Positions 22,055-30,941 of a stretch of DNA of 64,000 nt are shown here, piece after piece. Positions within the stretch are counted from its first letter, which is position 1; each line of letters begins with the position of its first letter. A program made the translations under genes and the position numbers. This DNA is from Zhengella mangrovi. Lineage in GTDB: Bacteria > Pseudomonadota > Alphaproteobacteria > Rhizobiales > Rhizobiaceae. The stretch lies in the NCBI RefSeq assembly GCF_002727065.1, contig NZ_PDVP01000002.1:62001-126000 (forward strand). Direction: 5' to 3'. A model generated the notes under the pieces. That model was not told the origin of the DNA. It saw nothing but the letters and a program-made list of their open reading frames with translations, and ran no database searches.

Positions 22055-22267
22055 GTCCGGTCTCCCCGTGTTCGCGTTCGGCCGGCCCGCGCCGATTGCG
22101 CAGGACAGGTTCCGACTGGTCATCGATCGTGTTTCCCGCCCGGGGATCACGGGGCCAGCGCCAACCGCCGGGGGGTCTGATGATGCGCGGGGCTTTCCAC
22201 AGGCGCGCGAACCAGCATGCCCTGCCCCCGATGCCCTTGTCCAGTTTCACCGGACCGGCCCCCTGGT

Positions 22268-23638
22268 CTAGAGGACGGGCGCACCGAGCCGAAAGACGGT
22301 CTCAGCCATACGCCTTATCGCACCGCAGGGCGGCATCCCGGTTTCGCATCCGGCCTCGAGGGCGGCGAACCAGTCCTCCAGCGCTTTCACGTTGACCGGA
22401 TCATGGAACAGCACCGCGAGCTCGAAATTCAACAGCATGCTGCGGACATCGAAGTTGGCCGATCCCGCCCACGCCATGGTATCGACGAGACCGGCCTTGG
22501 CGTGAACCATGGCCAGCGGATAGCGCAGGATCCGGCACCCGTCGCCGGCCAGTTCGCGCAGGAAGGCGCCACGGGCAAAATCGGTCATCGGCTGGTTGGA
22601 ATGCTCGGGAACGAGAATGCGCACGTCGACACCGCGCCGTGCCGCCAGCTTGAGCGCGTTTCCCAGCGCCTCGGTTGGCACGAAATAGGGCGTGGCGAGC
22701 CAGACCCGCCGCCGCGCCTCGTGAATGGCCACCGTCAGTCCGTCATGGAGCGTGTCTTCGGGAATATCCGGACCTGACGGCACGATCTGGACGATGCCCG
22801 CAGCTCCATCGGGGGATGGAACCGGATCCGGGCGGACCGAAGCCCGCCTGGCAAGGCGTTTCACCACCGCCCAGTCCGATTCGAAGATATCGGCCAACGG
22901 CACCACGGCCGGCCCCTCCACCTGCACCGACAGGTCCTGCCAGAGCGGTGCCGACGTCCCGTCGCCGAAATAGGTGTCGCCGACATTGCGGCCACCGGTG
23001 AGCGCCATCCGCCCGTCGGCGATGAACAGCTTGCGGTGATTGCGCAGATTGATATGGCCGCGCGCGGGCGAATGGAGGAAGGGCGAGGAATAGCCGATTT
23101 CGCCGCCGCTGGCCCTCAATCGTTCCAGCAGCCCGGCCGGGTGGCGCCAGGCGCCGAACCGGTCGAGGACAAGGCGAACCCGCACGCCTGCTTCCCGCCT
23201 GGCGATGAGCAGCCGCAGGAACCTCGCCCCCGCTTCATCGTCATCAAGCGCATAGAACATGGCGTCAAGGCGCCGGGTTGCGCCCTCCGCCATGTCTGCC
23301 AGCGCCTTCCATGCCGCCTGCGGATCGGCGACGATGGTGACGCGGTTGCCCGGCAGGGCCGCCGGTGCCCCGAGGCGCTCGAACAGGCGCGCGGCCTCGT
23401 TTGAGCGCTCCGCCGGGCCGGCCAACGGTGTGAACACCAGCGGGGCGTAGCGGGCGCCGCGCTTACGCACACCGAGGGCCAGGAAGATCGGCAGCGCCAG
23501 CCAGGGCACCAGGATGATGAAGAGCAGCCAGGCAACGGCCGACTGCGGCGTCCTTCGCTGTTGAAGGACCATCACGGCCGCCGCCATCGCCATCAGCGTG
23601 ACGACGACGATACCGAAATGGGTTGCCAAGCCTGTCAT
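22268..23638 (-). CDS. Cardiolipin synthase / phospholipase D-family protein
   Basis: Inner-membrane enzyme that probably makes cardiolipin from phosphatidylglycerol. 456 residues: two N-terminal membrane helices (residues 8-26 and 35-56), then two HKD motifs, H201-x-K203-x4-D208 and H379-x-K381-x4-D386, each followed by a Gly/Ser-Asn block (GGRN, GSANFD). Length and layout match bacterial ClsA-type enzymes. Function follows from the family; other PLD phosphatidyltransferases cannot be excluded. Confidence 0.88.
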   Translation of the reverse strand: MTGLATHFGIVVVTLMAMAAAVMVLQQRRTPQSAVAWLLFIILVPWLALPIFLALGVRKRGARYAPLVFTPLAGPAERSNEAARLFERLGAPAALPGNRVTIVADPQAAWKALADMAEGATRRLDAMFYALDDDEAGARFLRLLIARREAGVRVRLVLDRFGAWRHPAGLLERLRASGGEIGYSSPFLHSPARGHINLRNHRKLFIADGRMALTGGRNVGDTYFGDGTSAPLWQDLSVQVEGPAVVPLADIFESDWAVVKRLARRASVRPDPVPSPDGAAGIVQIVPSGPDIPEDTLHDGLTVAIHEARRRVWLATPYFVPTEALGNALKLAARRGVDVRILVPEHSNQPMTDFARGAFLRELAGDGCRILRYPLAMVHAKAGLVDTMAWAGSANFDVRSMLLNFELAVLFHDPVNVKALEDWFAALEAGCETGMPPCGAIRRMAETVFRLGAPVL

Positions 23639-24225
23639 GACGCCAGTTAGGGCAGCCGGGCACCAGGTTGCAAGGGACGGTGTGGCGGAAGAGTGACCAC
23701 CGGCTGCCGGCGACGTGGCCGGCGGTTCGATGACACACCGCCGGAAGCCCCTGACGCCGGGAAAACCATGCCTGCCAGCGCTGATCGCGAGGTGATGTGG
23801 CAGACAGCTGGCGCGGTTTTCCCGGGCCCCAAGCCGGAATTCCGACAGCCGGTGGTCTCTCGCAGACCAGCAAGAGCAGTGCCATTCCCCAGCCCATTGT
23901 CTTTTCTCGATTTTCCTTGGACGGAGCCGACCGGACCGGACCGCGCCGGTTCATTTCGACCGGCGAGGTGGTGGATATGAACCTCTTCTTGCCTCCTGGC
24001 AGCACGCGCCGGAGTTTCAAAAGACCAAGCGCCGGCTCTCGTGGACGAGATGAAATATCCGGGCAGTCATGGCCCCTGGAACCGAAGGACAAAGACAAGG
24101 ACCGGCATCTGTCATCTGCCCAGCGGCTGAAGATTCGCCAACGGCGCTCGCATCTCCTATTGTCGGTAAACGGTTGCCGACACACTTTGCCAAGAACACA
24201 AGATCAACCGTACCGAGGAGAGACC
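23639..24225 (+). other. Long intergenic region upstream of an orphan binding protein
   Basis: 587 bases with no credible gene; open frames here lack ribosome sites and family features. The only structure seen is the LacI-type palindrome at 24161-24182 close to the downstream start. Confidence 0.6.
24161..24182. promoter_or_regulatory. LacI/GalR-type operator palindrome
   Basis: 22-bp palindrome with perfect 6-bp outer arms TGTCGG and CCGACA and an inner AA-CG-TT core with a central CG, the hallmark of LacI-family sites. It ends 43 bases before the ATG of the Tat-exported binding protein at 24226, so it probably overlaps that promoter. No LacI-family gene is in the window. Confidence 0.6.
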
Positions 24226-25803
24226 ATGACCAACAGAAAACAATCCAGCCTTCTTCACCCCAATCGCCGGCATTTCCTGGGAACGGGCGCTGCCATCGCC
24301 GGGCTTGCCGCCGCGGGAACGGGATTGCTGCCAGGCCTCGCGCGCGCCGCGGGCTCCAAGGGAGGAACGCTGCGGGTCGCCAAGGGCCATGGCCAGACCA
24401 CCGACAAGCTGGACCCGGCGACCTTCGAAAACGGTTTCACGACCGCGCTCTCGTATGGCAAGAACGGATTCCTGACCGGCGTGGCGCGGGATGGCTCGAT
24501 CGAGCCGCAGATCGCCGAGAGCTGGGAGCCCTCCCCCGATGCCAAGGTCTGGCGCTTCAAGATCCGCAAGGGCGTGACCTTCCATGACGGGCAGTCCGTC
24601 ACCCCCGATCATGTCGTCGCCTCGATCAATTACCATCGCGGCGAGAAGTCCACCTCGGCGGCCAAGCCGCTTCTCTCCTCCATCACCGATGCCGCGGTGG
24701 ACGGCGACGTCGTCGTCTTCACGCTGGATGCCGGCAGCGCCGACTTCCCCTTCGTCTTCTCCGATTACCACCTGGCCATCCTGCCGGCCGGTGACGACCG
24801 TGGCATCGACTGGAAGTCCGGCGTCGGCTGCGGCCCCTACAAGCTGATGTCGTTCGATCCCGGCGTTTCGGCCATCTTCGAGCGCTTCAAGGACGACTGG
24901 AACCAGGACCGCGGCCACTTCGACCGCATCGAGCTGCTGTCCATCGTGGACGTGAACGCACGCACCACGGCGCTGATCTCCGGCGATGTCCACGCTGCCG
25001 ACAAGCTGGACCTGAAGACGATCGGCCTGCTCGAGCGCAACCCCAAGCTTTCGATCCATTCCATTGCCGGCAATCAGCATTTCACCTTCGCGATGTCGTG
25101 CAACAAGGAGCCGTTCACCGATGTGAACGTGCGCCGGGCGCTGAAGTATGCGGTAAACCGGGAAGAACTGGTGGAAAAGATCCTGTTCGGTTACGGCTCG
25201 GTGGGCAACGACCACCCGATCGGCCGCGGGCAGCGCTATTTCAACAGCGAGATGACGCAGACGGCCTACGATCCGGACAAGGCGAAGCATTACCTGAAGC
25301 AGGCCGGCCTCGACAGCCTGTCGGTTTCGCTGTCGGCCGCCGATGCCGCCTTTGCCGGGGCCGTCGATGCTGCCGTCCTGTTCCAGAATTCCGCCAAGCC
25401 GGCCGGGATCGACCTCCAGGTCGCCCGCAAGCCGAACGACGGCTACTGGTCCGACGTCTGGATGAAGGATGCCTTCTCCGCCGTCTACTGGAGCGGGCGC
25501 CCGGTCGAGGATGCCATGTTCAGCACGGCCTACGCGGCCGGTGCCGCCTGGAACGACACGTTCTGGGACAACAAGCGCTTTAACGAGTTGCTCATCCAGG
25601 CCCGTGCGGAGCTCGACGAGGACAAGCGCCGGGCGATGTACTACGAGATGCAGGTCATCCTGAACGAGGACGGCGGCGCGATCATCCCGATGTTCGCCAA
25701 CTGGGTCTTCGCGACCGGTCCGGATCTCGTCACCGGCGACAAGCTGGCCTCCAACTGGGACATGGACGGCGAGCGCTGGATGGAGCGCTGGTCCTTCGCC
25801 TGA
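24226..25803 (+). CDS. Tat-exported solute-binding protein, SBP family 5 (orphan)
   Basis: 525 residues. The N-terminus carries a twin-arginine signal (RRHFLGTGAAIAGLAAAG, ending near LARAAG), unlike the Sec signal of the dppA at 19815. The body follows family 5: KLDPATFENGF, IEPQIAESWEPSPDAKVWRFKIRKG, and a C-terminus with GGAIIPMFANWVFA. The start is set by GAGGAG 7 bases upstream of ATG 24226; the frame continues upstream but without family sequence. No permease or ATPase genes are next to it, so it works with a system elsewhere or is a stand-alone receptor. Possibly controlled through the upstream LacI-type palindrome. Confidence 0.88.
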   Translation: MTNRKQSSLLHPNRRHFLGTGAAIAGLAAAGTGLLPGLARAAGSKGGTLRVAKGHGQTTDKLDPATFENGFTTALSYGKNGFLTGVARDGSIEPQIAESWEPSPDAKVWRFKIRKGVTFHDGQSVTPDHVVASINYHRGEKSTSAAKPLLSSITDAAVDGDVVVFTLDAGSADFPFVFSDYHLAILPAGDDRGIDWKSGVGCGPYKLMSFDPGVSAIFERFKDDWNQDRGHFDRIELLSIVDVNARTTALISGDVHAADKLDLKTIGLLERNPKLSIHSIAGNQHFTFAMSCNKEPFTDVNVRRALKYAVNREELVEKILFGYGSVGNDHPIGRGQRYFNSEMTQTAYDPDKAKHYLKQAGLDSLSVSLSAADAAFAGAVDAAVLFQNSAKPAGIDLQVARKPNDGYWSDVWMKDAFSAVYWSGRPVEDAMFSTAYAAGAAWNDTFWDNKRFNELLIQARAELDEDKRRAMYYEMQVILNEDGGAIIPMFANWVFATGPDLVTGDKLASNWDMDGERWMERWSFA

Positions 25804-25810
25804 TCGACAA

Positions 25811-25846
25811 GGGCGCCGCGGGGAATGACCCGCGGCGCCCCCTTTT
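25811..25846 (+). terminator. Rho-independent terminator after the orphan binding protein
   Basis: Perfect 12-bp stem GGGCGCCGCGGG/CCCGCGGCGCCC, 6-base loop GAATGA, followed by CCTTTTC. Starts 8 bases after the stop codon. It lies 18 bases before the stop of the convergent cdhA fusion gene; the T-run is on the plus strand only. Confidence 0.88.
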
Positions 25847-25863
25847 CAAGTTCCGGATTGACC

Positions 25864-27255
25864 TCATTCCGCCAGGGACAGGCGGCCGGCGCCTTCCGGC
25901 CAGGGACCAGACGCCCTGTTTCCGGCCAATCGGGCCAGCGCGCTTTCCCCGGAAGACCCCTCTCCAGACTCCGACTCATGCACGAGCACCGTTTCGAGGG
26001 TGGCCAGCAGCGTCCCGTCGGGGCGCTTCATCTCGACGAACAGGTGAACGCCCGTCCCTGCCCTGTCCGTGCCGAGGAGGTGCGTGACGGTCGTCAGCCG
26101 GTCCCCGGCGCCGATCCTTGCCAGCGTCCGCATGTGGCTTTCCGTTGCCACGAATGAGGCGTCCGTGTCCGTTCCGGCGGCCAATGCGACGAAGCGGTCC
26201 ATGGCCTGCCTGCCTGCCTCGAGGTAGCCGGCGTCGGTGATCCGCCCGTTGCGGCCGGTCCATGACACGGGCACCTGGCATTGGTCGCCATCTCCCGCCG
26301 CGCCATGCGCCATGGTCCGCTCATGGCCACGAATGACACCGCCGGCGCCGCTGTCGTTGCGCTTCAGTGCCCGCATCATGGCGACGAGATTGTCGTCGCG
26401 CAGCCGCTCCAGTTCCCGGATCGAGCGGTGACCGGATTGCGCGTCCGACTGTCCGGCGATCAGGTCGACGAGGTCTTCGGTGAACTCCGGCACGTCCATG
26501 AGACGGGTCCAGGGCCATGACAGGGCCGGACCGAACTGCGCCATGAAATGGCGCATGCCGGCCTCGCCGCCGGCAATGCGATAGGTCTCGAAGAGACCCA
26601 TCTGGCCCCAGCGCAGGCCGAAACCCATGCGGATCGCCTCGTCGATCTCCTCCGTCGTGGCGATGCCGTCGCGAACCAGCCAGAGGCTTTCCCGCCAGAC
26701 GGCTTCCAGCAAGCGGTCGGCGATGTGGGCGTCGATCTCCTTGCGCACGACCAAGGGAAACATGCCGATGCCGCGCAGGATGTCGGCGGCCCGGCCGGTC
26801 GTTTGCGCGTCGCCGACCAGTTCGACCAGCGGCAGCAGGTAGACCGGGTTGAAGGGGTGGGCGACGATGGCGCCGGCGCCCCCGGCATTCAGTTCCGATG
26901 GCTTGAAGCCCGACGTCGAGGAACCGAGGATCGCGCCCGGCTTCAATCCCCCGTGGATAGCCTCGAAGACCGCGTGCTTGAGATCGAGACGTTCCGGCAC
27001 GCTTTCCTGGATCCAGTCGGCGCCCTCGACGGCATCCGTCACCGCGTCGTGAAAGGTCATGCGCCCCTCGGGTGGCAGGGCACGATCGTAGATGGACGGC
27101 AGGCTGCGCCTTGCGTTGGCGAGCACCTCGTCGATCTTCCGCTTCGCCTGCGGATCAGGATCGTGGACCGCGACGTCCCAGCCATTGAGGAGGAAGCGCG
27201 CGGCCCAACCGCCCCCGATGACGCCGCCGCCGATGATCGCTGCCCTGGCGGTCAT
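25864..27255 (-). CDS. cdhA: L-carnitine 3-dehydrogenase fused to a hotdog thioesterase
   Basis: Oxidises L-carnitine to 3-dehydrocarnitine with NAD+. 463 residues. The N-terminal Rossmann site is IIGGGVIGGGWAARF; the body is of the 3-hydroxyacyl-CoA dehydrogenase type (SSTSGFKPSEL, AHPFNPVYLLPLVELV) to about residue 320. A C-terminal domain (about 320-463, ESHMRTLARIGAGDRLTTVT onward) looks like a 4HBT hotdog thioesterase, as in rhizobial carnitine dehydrogenases, where it acts as betainyl-CoA thioesterase (family knowledge). Its start overlaps the stop of cdhC by ATGA. In Pseudomonas these are separate cdhA and cdhB genes. Confidence 0.88.
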   Translation of the reverse strand: MTARAAIIGGGVIGGGWAARFLLNGWDVAVHDPDPQAKRKIDEVLANARRSLPSIYDRALPPEGRMTFHDAVTDAVEGADWIQESVPERLDLKHAVFEAIHGGLKPGAILGSSTSGFKPSELNAGGAGAIVAHPFNPVYLLPLVELVGDAQTTGRAADILRGIGMFPLVVRKEIDAHIADRLLEAVWRESLWLVRDGIATTEEIDEAIRMGFGLRWGQMGLFETYRIAGGEAGMRHFMAQFGPALSWPWTRLMDVPEFTEDLVDLIAGQSDAQSGHRSIRELERLRDDNLVAMMRALKRNDSGAGGVIRGHERTMAHGAAGDGDQCQVPVSWTGRNGRITDAGYLEAGRQAMDRFVALAAGTDTDASFVATESHMRTLARIGAGDRLTTVTHLLGTDRAGTGVHLFVEMKRPDGTLLATLETVLVHESESGEGSSGESALARLAGNRASGPWPEGAGRLSLAE

Positions 27256-28163
27256 TTCGGCGCCCTCTTCACGAGGCCGAGTTTATCGCGCACCTGCGCC
27301 GGTCCCATGACGCGGGCGCCCATGCCCTCGATGATGCCGACCGCCTTTTCCACCAGTTGCGCGTTGGTCGCCAGGACGCCCTTCTCGAGCCACAGGTTGT
27401 CTTCCAGGCCGACGCGGACATTGCCCCCGGCCAGCACGGACGCCGCGACGAAGGGCATCTGGTCGCGGCCAAGGCTGAAGGCCGACCAGGCCCAGTCGGC
27501 CGGTACCGCGTTGACCATCGCCAGGAAGGTATGGAGATCGTTCGGCGCGCCCCAGGGCACGCCCATGCACAGTTGCACCAGCGCCGGAGAGGCCAGCGTG
27601 CCTTCCTCCACCAATGCCTTGGCGAACCAGAGGTGGCCGGTGTCAAAGGCCTCGATTTCCGGCTTGACGCCGAGCGCGGTCATCATCGCCCCCATAGCGC
27701 GCAGCATGCCCGGCGTGTTGGTCATCACGTAATCGGCTTCGGCGAAGTTCATCGTGCCGCAGTCGAGCGTGCAGATCTCCGGCAGGCATTCGGCCACGTG
27801 CGCCACGCGTTCGGCCGCGCCCACCATGTCTGTTCCCGCCGGGTTCAGCGGCAAGGGCGACTCGGTGGAGCCGAAGACGATGTCGCCGCCCATGCCCGCC
27901 GTCAGGTTCAGCACGACATCGACGTCGGCCGCGCGAATCCGCTCCGTCACTTCGCGGTAAAGCTCGCGGCGGCGCGAGGGAGCGCCCGTCTCCGGATCCC
28001 TCACGTGGCAATGGACGACGGCCGCGCCGGCCTTCGCCGCGTCGATGGCACTGGCCGCGATCTGTTCTGGCGAACGCGGAACATGCGGCGAGCGGTCCTG
28101 CGTCGCACCGGACCCGGTGACGGCGCAGGTGATGAAAACATCCCTGTTCATGGCAAGCGGCAT
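27252..28163 (-). CDS. cdhC: Beta-keto acid cleavage enzyme (BKACE/DUF849), 3-dehydrocarnitine cleavage type
   Basis: Condenses 3-dehydrocarnitine with acetyl-CoA to give acetoacetate and betainyl-CoA. 303 residues. Zn ligands in VVHCHVRDPETG (HxH), and the family blocks NLTAGMGGDIVFGS, TLDCGTMNF and VRVGLEDNLWLEKG are present. The start at 28163 is favoured by an AAAGGGGA ribosome site; an internal ATG at 28151 is possible. First gene of the two-gene unit with the dehydrogenase-thioesterase fusion; divergent from the cdhR-type regulator. Together they take carnitine to glycine betaine plus acetoacetate. Confidence 0.88.
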   Translation of the reverse strand: MPLAMNRDVFITCAVTGSGATQDRSPHVPRSPEQIAASAIDAAKAGAAVVHCHVRDPETGAPSRRRELYREVTERIRAADVDVVLNLTAGMGGDIVFGSTESPLPLNPAGTDMVGAAERVAHVAECLPEICTLDCGTMNFAEADYVMTNTPGMLRAMGAMMTALGVKPEIEAFDTGHLWFAKALVEEGTLASPALVQLCMGVPWGAPNDLHTFLAMVNAVPADWAWSAFSLGRDQMPFVAASVLAGGNVRVGLEDNLWLEKGVLATNAQLVEKAVGIIEGMGARVMGPAQVRDKLGLVKRAPK

Positions 28164-28229
28164 GTCGATTCCCCTTTAGTCGTTTCGCGTTTCGGCGGCA
28201 GGCGCGCCACGCCGCCTTGCCTTCAAGCC

Positions 28230-28247
28230 GCAGTTAAGCCTAACTGC
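28230..28247. promoter_or_regulatory. Candidate operator in the cdhC/cdhR divergent region
   Basis: Perfect inverted repeat GCAGTTA-AGCC-TAACTGC in the 116-base gap between divergent cdhC (start 28163) and the regulator (start 28280). Its position suggests a site for that AraC-type regulator or another factor. Binding is inferred. Confidence 0.45.
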
Positions 28248-28279
28248 GCGCATGCACCTTGCAGCATTGGTCTTGTTTC

Positions 28280-29245
28280 ATGCCGATATCGAACCTGACC
28301 CAGCCTGTCCGCACGATGGCCGTCCTGCTCTTCGACGGCTTTTCCAACCTGTGCCTGGCCAACGCGATCGAACCGCTGCGTGCCGCCAACATGCTGTCGG
28401 GACACCACCTTTACCAATGGGATTTCCTCGCGCTGACCGCGGCCCCGCTGGTGTCTTCGAGCGGACTTGCGGTTCAGCCCGCGCCGCTGTCGCGCCATGG
28501 CGGCGGCGAAGGTCTGCTCGTCATGCCGGGCTATGGCCACGAGAGCCATGCCACGCCGGCCTGCCTTTCGGCCCTGCGCGCCGCCGACCGGCGCTTCTCC
28601 ATGCTGGCCGGGCTCGACACCGGGAGCTGGCTGCTGGCCGCTGCCGGGCTTCTCGACGGCTACAAGGCCACATCGCACTGGGATATCCTCACCGATTTCG
28701 CCGAGCGCTTCCCCGAGGTCTCCGTCGTGGAGGACCGGTTCGTGATCGACGGCAGGCGCGCCAGCTCGGGTGGTGCGACGACGACACTCGATCTCATGCT
28801 GGACCTGGTCGAACGCCACCATGGCGCCCGCCTGGCGCTGGACGTTGCGGCGCTGTTCATGATCGGGGCGCGCGACGCCGATCTGCCGCCGCCATCGGGC
28901 CGGTCGCCGCGCCAGACGGTTCTGGCGGCCGCGACGCTGATGCGACGGTCGGTCGAGCAACCATTGCCGATCGAGGCGATTGCGCGCGCGGTCGGGCTCG
29001 GCCAGCGGGCGCTGGAAAAGGCGTTCCAGGACGGTTTCGGCGCGAGCCCGGTGCGCATCTACCGCAGTATCCGCCTCGGCGAGGCCCGGCGCCGCCTGAC
29101 CCAGACGACCGCGAGTGTCGCCGAAATCGCGACGCGATGCGGCTATCGCGATGCAACGGCGATGGCTCGGGCGTTCAAGGCCGAATTCGGCTGCTCGCCG
29201 CTACAGGCCCGGAAAGATGCCCGAAACGGCGGGAGGAAAGCCTGA
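28280..29245 (+). CDS. cdhR: GATase-like AraC-family regulator (CdhR type)
   Basis: 321 residues. The N-terminal DJ-1/GATase-like domain (MAVLLFDGFSNLCLANAIEP to about residue 190) has GLDTGSWLLAAAGLLDG in place of the nucleophile region. The C-terminal AraC DNA-binding domain has two helix-turn-helix motifs (IEAIARAVGLGQRALEKAFQ; VAEIATRCGYRDATAMARAF). This layout is that of GbdR/CdhR/ArgR regulators. It diverges from the carnitine genes and so is the likely carnitine-responsive activator. ATG 28280 is preferred; an upstream TTG at 28259 is an alternative. Confidence 0.87.
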   Translation: MPISNLTQPVRTMAVLLFDGFSNLCLANAIEPLRAANMLSGHHLYQWDFLALTAAPLVSSSGLAVQPAPLSRHGGGEGLLVMPGYGHESHATPACLSALRAADRRFSMLAGLDTGSWLLAAAGLLDGYKATSHWDILTDFAERFPEVSVVEDRFVIDGRRASSGGATTTLDLMLDLVERHHGARLALDVAALFMIGARDADLPPPSGRSPRQTVLAAATLMRRSVEQPLPIEAIARAVGLGQRALEKAFQDGFGASPVRIYRSIRLGEARRRLTQTTASVAEIATRCGYRDATAMARAFKAEFGCSPLQARKDARNGGRKA

Positions 29246-29439
29246 CACGGCAGCCCGGCTGCGTGGCGCAGGGTGGCACAGTGGCAGGGAACGTCGCGCG
29301 GCTTGATGGATTGAACGGTCATGCCCGGGTGCCCGGAACGAGCCATTGCAGCCGACGCTTGTCCGCGTATGCTGCGTCATGCAAGCCTTGTGTTCCGGCA
29401 CGGCTTCGACGCCTGGACCTGCTGGTGCCGGAACGCTTC

Positions 29440-29484
29440 CGCCATACGGGATGCGAAACCGGCGCCCACTTTCGCTGGAATTGC
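29440..29484. repeat. Dispersed repeat, copy 1 (5' part degenerate)
   Basis: The last 31 bases (29454-29484, from CGAAACCGG to CTGGAATTGC) match copy 2 at 30 of 31 positions; the left end, which would carry the inverted GCAATTCC, has diverged. Looks like a member of an extragenic palindromic family. Confidence 0.7.
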
Positions 29485-29502
29485 ACCAGCTACATGTCAT
29501 CC

Positions 29503-29546
29503 GCAATTCCGGACACGAAACCGGTGCCCACTTTCGCTGGAATTGC
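29503..29546. repeat. Dispersed palindromic repeat, copy 2 (intact, 44 bp)
   Basis: Element of 44 bases with perfect 8-bp inverted ends GCAATTCC and GGAATTGC and a conserved centre GAAACCGGTGCCCACTTT. Ends 22 bases before the start of the unknown secreted protein gene, so it lies in that gene's leader. Confidence 0.75.
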
Positions 29547-29568
29547 TTGAACCCTGAAGACGAGTTTC

Positions 29569-30825
29569 ATGAAACCCTCCACATTCAAGACAAGTGCCGC
29601 TGCCGCCGCCTGGATGTTTTCATCGCTGGCCGCCGGCGCCCAGGACCTGCCACCGGCCTGCGTGAACGACCCGGCGAAAATGCCGGTGGCGTGGCAGCCG
29701 CCAGCGCTGCTTGAAAACCTCGATCCCGCGCCGTGGAGCGCAGACGAAGACAGCGAAGCGAAAAAGGCCGTCGAAGCGGCACTGGACCAGCTCATCGGCC
29801 TGTTCCGAAGTCGGCCGGACGTGATCCAGGACATCTGGGACGATTCCATCGAATCGGTCATCCAGGTCACCTATGCGACGGCCAATCACCCCGCCATCGA
29901 TGCGAAAGCCGAACAAGCCGCGCGGGAAAACCTCGGGACACTGATGGAGCCCTACCTGGACCTGCCGCCCGAGGAGGCGGCGTGCATCGAGTTCCGCGAG
30001 TTGCTGCCGCTTGCCATTTTCGCCAACCGGCTTCTTCCGGGCGATGACAAGAACCGGGAGACCATCACCGAACGGACCAACGCGGCGGTGGCCGATTGCG
30101 GCACGCTGGAAACCGCGATTCCCGTCGACTACCAGGGCATCCTGCAGACCGGCGCTTCCGGGCCGGCCGACATCGAGGACCTGTTCGACCTCGCGCTCTG
30201 GTCGATCTGGCTGACGGAAGCCAGCGTCAACGACGCCATCGAGGTGCCGGACGAGGCAGACGGCTTTGCCGAGGCGGCATGGGCCTATTTCAGCTCATAC
30301 GATTTCGGGCCGGCCCGGCCGTTCACGCCCGCGCTGCGCAACACGGATTTCCTCAAGACAGCCGACCTTGCCGTCCACGTGACCCAGATCCCCACCGGCG
30401 TGCGCCGCTATCCGATCGATATCGCCGACAATCCGTCGCTCTACCGATTCCTGCGCGAGAACTTCTACACGCTCATGCAGATGAACGATTTCGACACTTT
30501 CGCCTCGGTGGTGGACACGCTTCGACAGTACGGATGCGGCCCGAAGAACGACCGTCAGGTCCGCGACGGTGTGCGCTACGTGCTGGCCGTCTATCGCAGG
30601 ACACGCGGCGACTGGCTGCGCTACTATCTCTACAAGCTCTTTCCCGACCTGACCGAAAGCGACCTGGCGCGCATCAAGCTGAACAAGGCCGAACCCACGA
30701 TCAACAGCTACGAGCTGATCCATACGGCCTGGGTGGGCATGCTGGCGCTCAGGGACAGGCACCCGGCAGAACCGGAAGCGGGAACCTACGGCGGCGCGAT
30801 CCGCGCCTGGCTGCCACGGCAATAG
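29569..30825 (+). CDS. Unknown secreted protein
   Basis: 418 residues. N-terminus MKPSTFKTSAAAAAWMFSSLAAGA looks like a Sec signal peptide with likely cleavage before QDLPPACVND, so the protein should be periplasmic or extracellular. The rest is mainly acidic and helical-looking without repeats or further membrane segments. Four cysteines of the mature part (in PPACVND, EAACIEF, VADCGTL, QYGCGPK) could form disulfides. I recognise no family and give no function. A dispersed repeat lies just upstream; the next gene is an SDR 116 bases on, probably separate. Confidence 0.75.
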   Translation: MKPSTFKTSAAAAAWMFSSLAAGAQDLPPACVNDPAKMPVAWQPPALLENLDPAPWSADEDSEAKKAVEAALDQLIGLFRSRPDVIQDIWDDSIESVIQVTYATANHPAIDAKAEQAARENLGTLMEPYLDLPPEEAACIEFRELLPLAIFANRLLPGDDKNRETITERTNAAVADCGTLETAIPVDYQGILQTGASGPADIEDLFDLALWSIWLTEASVNDAIEVPDEADGFAEAAWAYFSSYDFGPARPFTPALRNTDFLKTADLAVHVTQIPTGVRRYPIDIADNPSLYRFLRENFYTLMQMNDFDTFASVVDTLRQYGCGPKNDRQVRDGVRYVLAVYRRTRGDWLRYYLYKLFPDLTESDLARIKLNKAEPTINSYELIHTAWVGMLALRDRHPAEPEAGTYGGAIRAWLPRQ

Positions 30826-30941
30826 GCTGCCGCGGAACGGAATGACATGGCCGCAAGAGACGGCTAGAAAGGCCATAGGCTCCAAGCGTGACGCCGCCCG
30901 GGATGGTGCCGGGGACCACCGGGGCCGGGAGGGAAGCAAGC

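Larger units (their letters stand above)
29246..29568 (+). other. Intergenic region with two copies of a dispersed palindromic repeat
   Basis: 323 bases without a credible gene. The second half holds two related repeat units (29440-29484 and 29503-29546). No promoter was recognised with confidence. Confidence 0.6.
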
